Part shown: positions 6,861-6,996 of the stretch, piece after piece
Numbering within the stretch: the stretch's first letter is position 1
Layout of the letters: each line of letters starts with the position of its first letter
Origin: UBA8517 sp964606975
Lineage (GTDB): Bacteria; Patescibacteriota; Microgenomatia; UBA8517
NCBI GenBank assembly: GCA_964606975.1
Contig: CAZSGY010000022.1
Span: 1-6,996, forward strand
Length of the DNA stretch: 6,996 nucleotides
Reading direction: 5' to 3'
Made by a program: the position numbers and the translations under genes
Notes under the pieces: generated by a model
The model's database searches: none
Told to the model about the DNA's origin: nothing
The model's input: the letters and a program-made list of their open reading frames with translations, nothing else

Positions 6861-6868
6861 TTAGAGAT

Positions 6869-6996
6869 ATGAAACGAATAACTGCCAATAAAGGTTTTAC
6901 ATTAGTCGAGCTTCTTATAGTTATCGCACTTCTTGGAGTTATCGCCACTATAGTTATCGCAGCTATTAATCCTATTGAACAAGCCAACAGAGCAAC
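6869..6996 (+). CDS. Type IV prepilin, N-terminal fragment (cut by window edge)
   Basis: The first 42 residues are visible. They carry a class III (type IV pilin) signal: a short basic leader MKRITANKG, then a prepilin-peptidase site after G9, F10 as the future N terminus, E14 at the +5 position, and the hydrophobic helix LLIVIALLGVIATIVIAAI (15-33), followed by NPIEQANRA. The +5 glutamate is the residue needed for subunit alignment in type IV pili. An in-frame TAA at 6851-6853 fixes the ATG. Only a weak GAG lies upstream, so there is no clear Shine-Dalgarno site. It follows pilC by 69 bases and has promoter-like sequence and a small dyad ahead of it, which would fit separate, stronger expression of a structural subunit. 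Whether it is the major pilin, a minor pilin or a pseudopilin cannot be told from this fragment. Confidence 0.9.
   Translation, partial: MKRITANKGFTLVELLIVIALLGVIATIVIAAINPIEQANRA

Noticed and set aside
1..6996. CRISPR arrays, tRNA or rRNA genes, insertion sequences or phage genes
   Set aside because: No spaced direct repeats, cloverleaf, rRNA signature, transposase or terminal inverted repeats were seen on either strand.

Overview
The window reads as a piece of a small-genome bacterium, most likely a member of the Candidate Phyla Radiation (Patescibacteria), perhaps Microgenomates-like. This is an inference from three things: a strongly reduced DNA polymerase III delta' subunit, a compact pilB-pilT-pilC-prepilin type IV pilus operon with the style of pilin seen in that group, and tight gene packing with few Shine-Dalgarno sites. 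No rRNA or ribosomal protein is present to prove the assignment. All genes read through in the standard code. The five visible stop codons are TAA or TAG, and no in-frame TGA occurs in any gene.

Left half, minus strand (about 102-2685): a delta'-like clamp-loader gene (holB) followed by gyrB, overlapping by 11 bases, so probably one transcription unit for DNA replication and topology. Bases 1-101, downstream of gyrB, contain a short inverted repeat and a possible GTG start of a further minus-strand gene, too short to identify.

Divergent intergenic region (2686-2771): it holds candidate promoters for both directions and three 7-bp repeat units. A related four-unit heptamer array lies inside the delta' gene.

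Right half, plus strand (2772-6996): pilB (extension ATPase), pilT (retraction ATPase), pilC (inner-membrane platform) and, after a 69-bp gap with its own promoter-like sequence, the start of a type IV prepilin cut by the window edge. Together they form the motor core of a type IV pilus. PilB powers polymerisation of processed pilins through PilC, and PilT powers their removal. Such pili commonly serve adhesion, twitching or DNA uptake. The prepilin peptidase and the PilM/N/O proteins are not in view.

I see no wholly new system. The points that merit a second look are the minimal delta' subunit, the altered zinc-site residues of PilB, the heptamer repeats, the near absence of Shine-Dalgarno sites, a dyad in front of the pilin gene, and single-residue oddities in GyrB and PilT.
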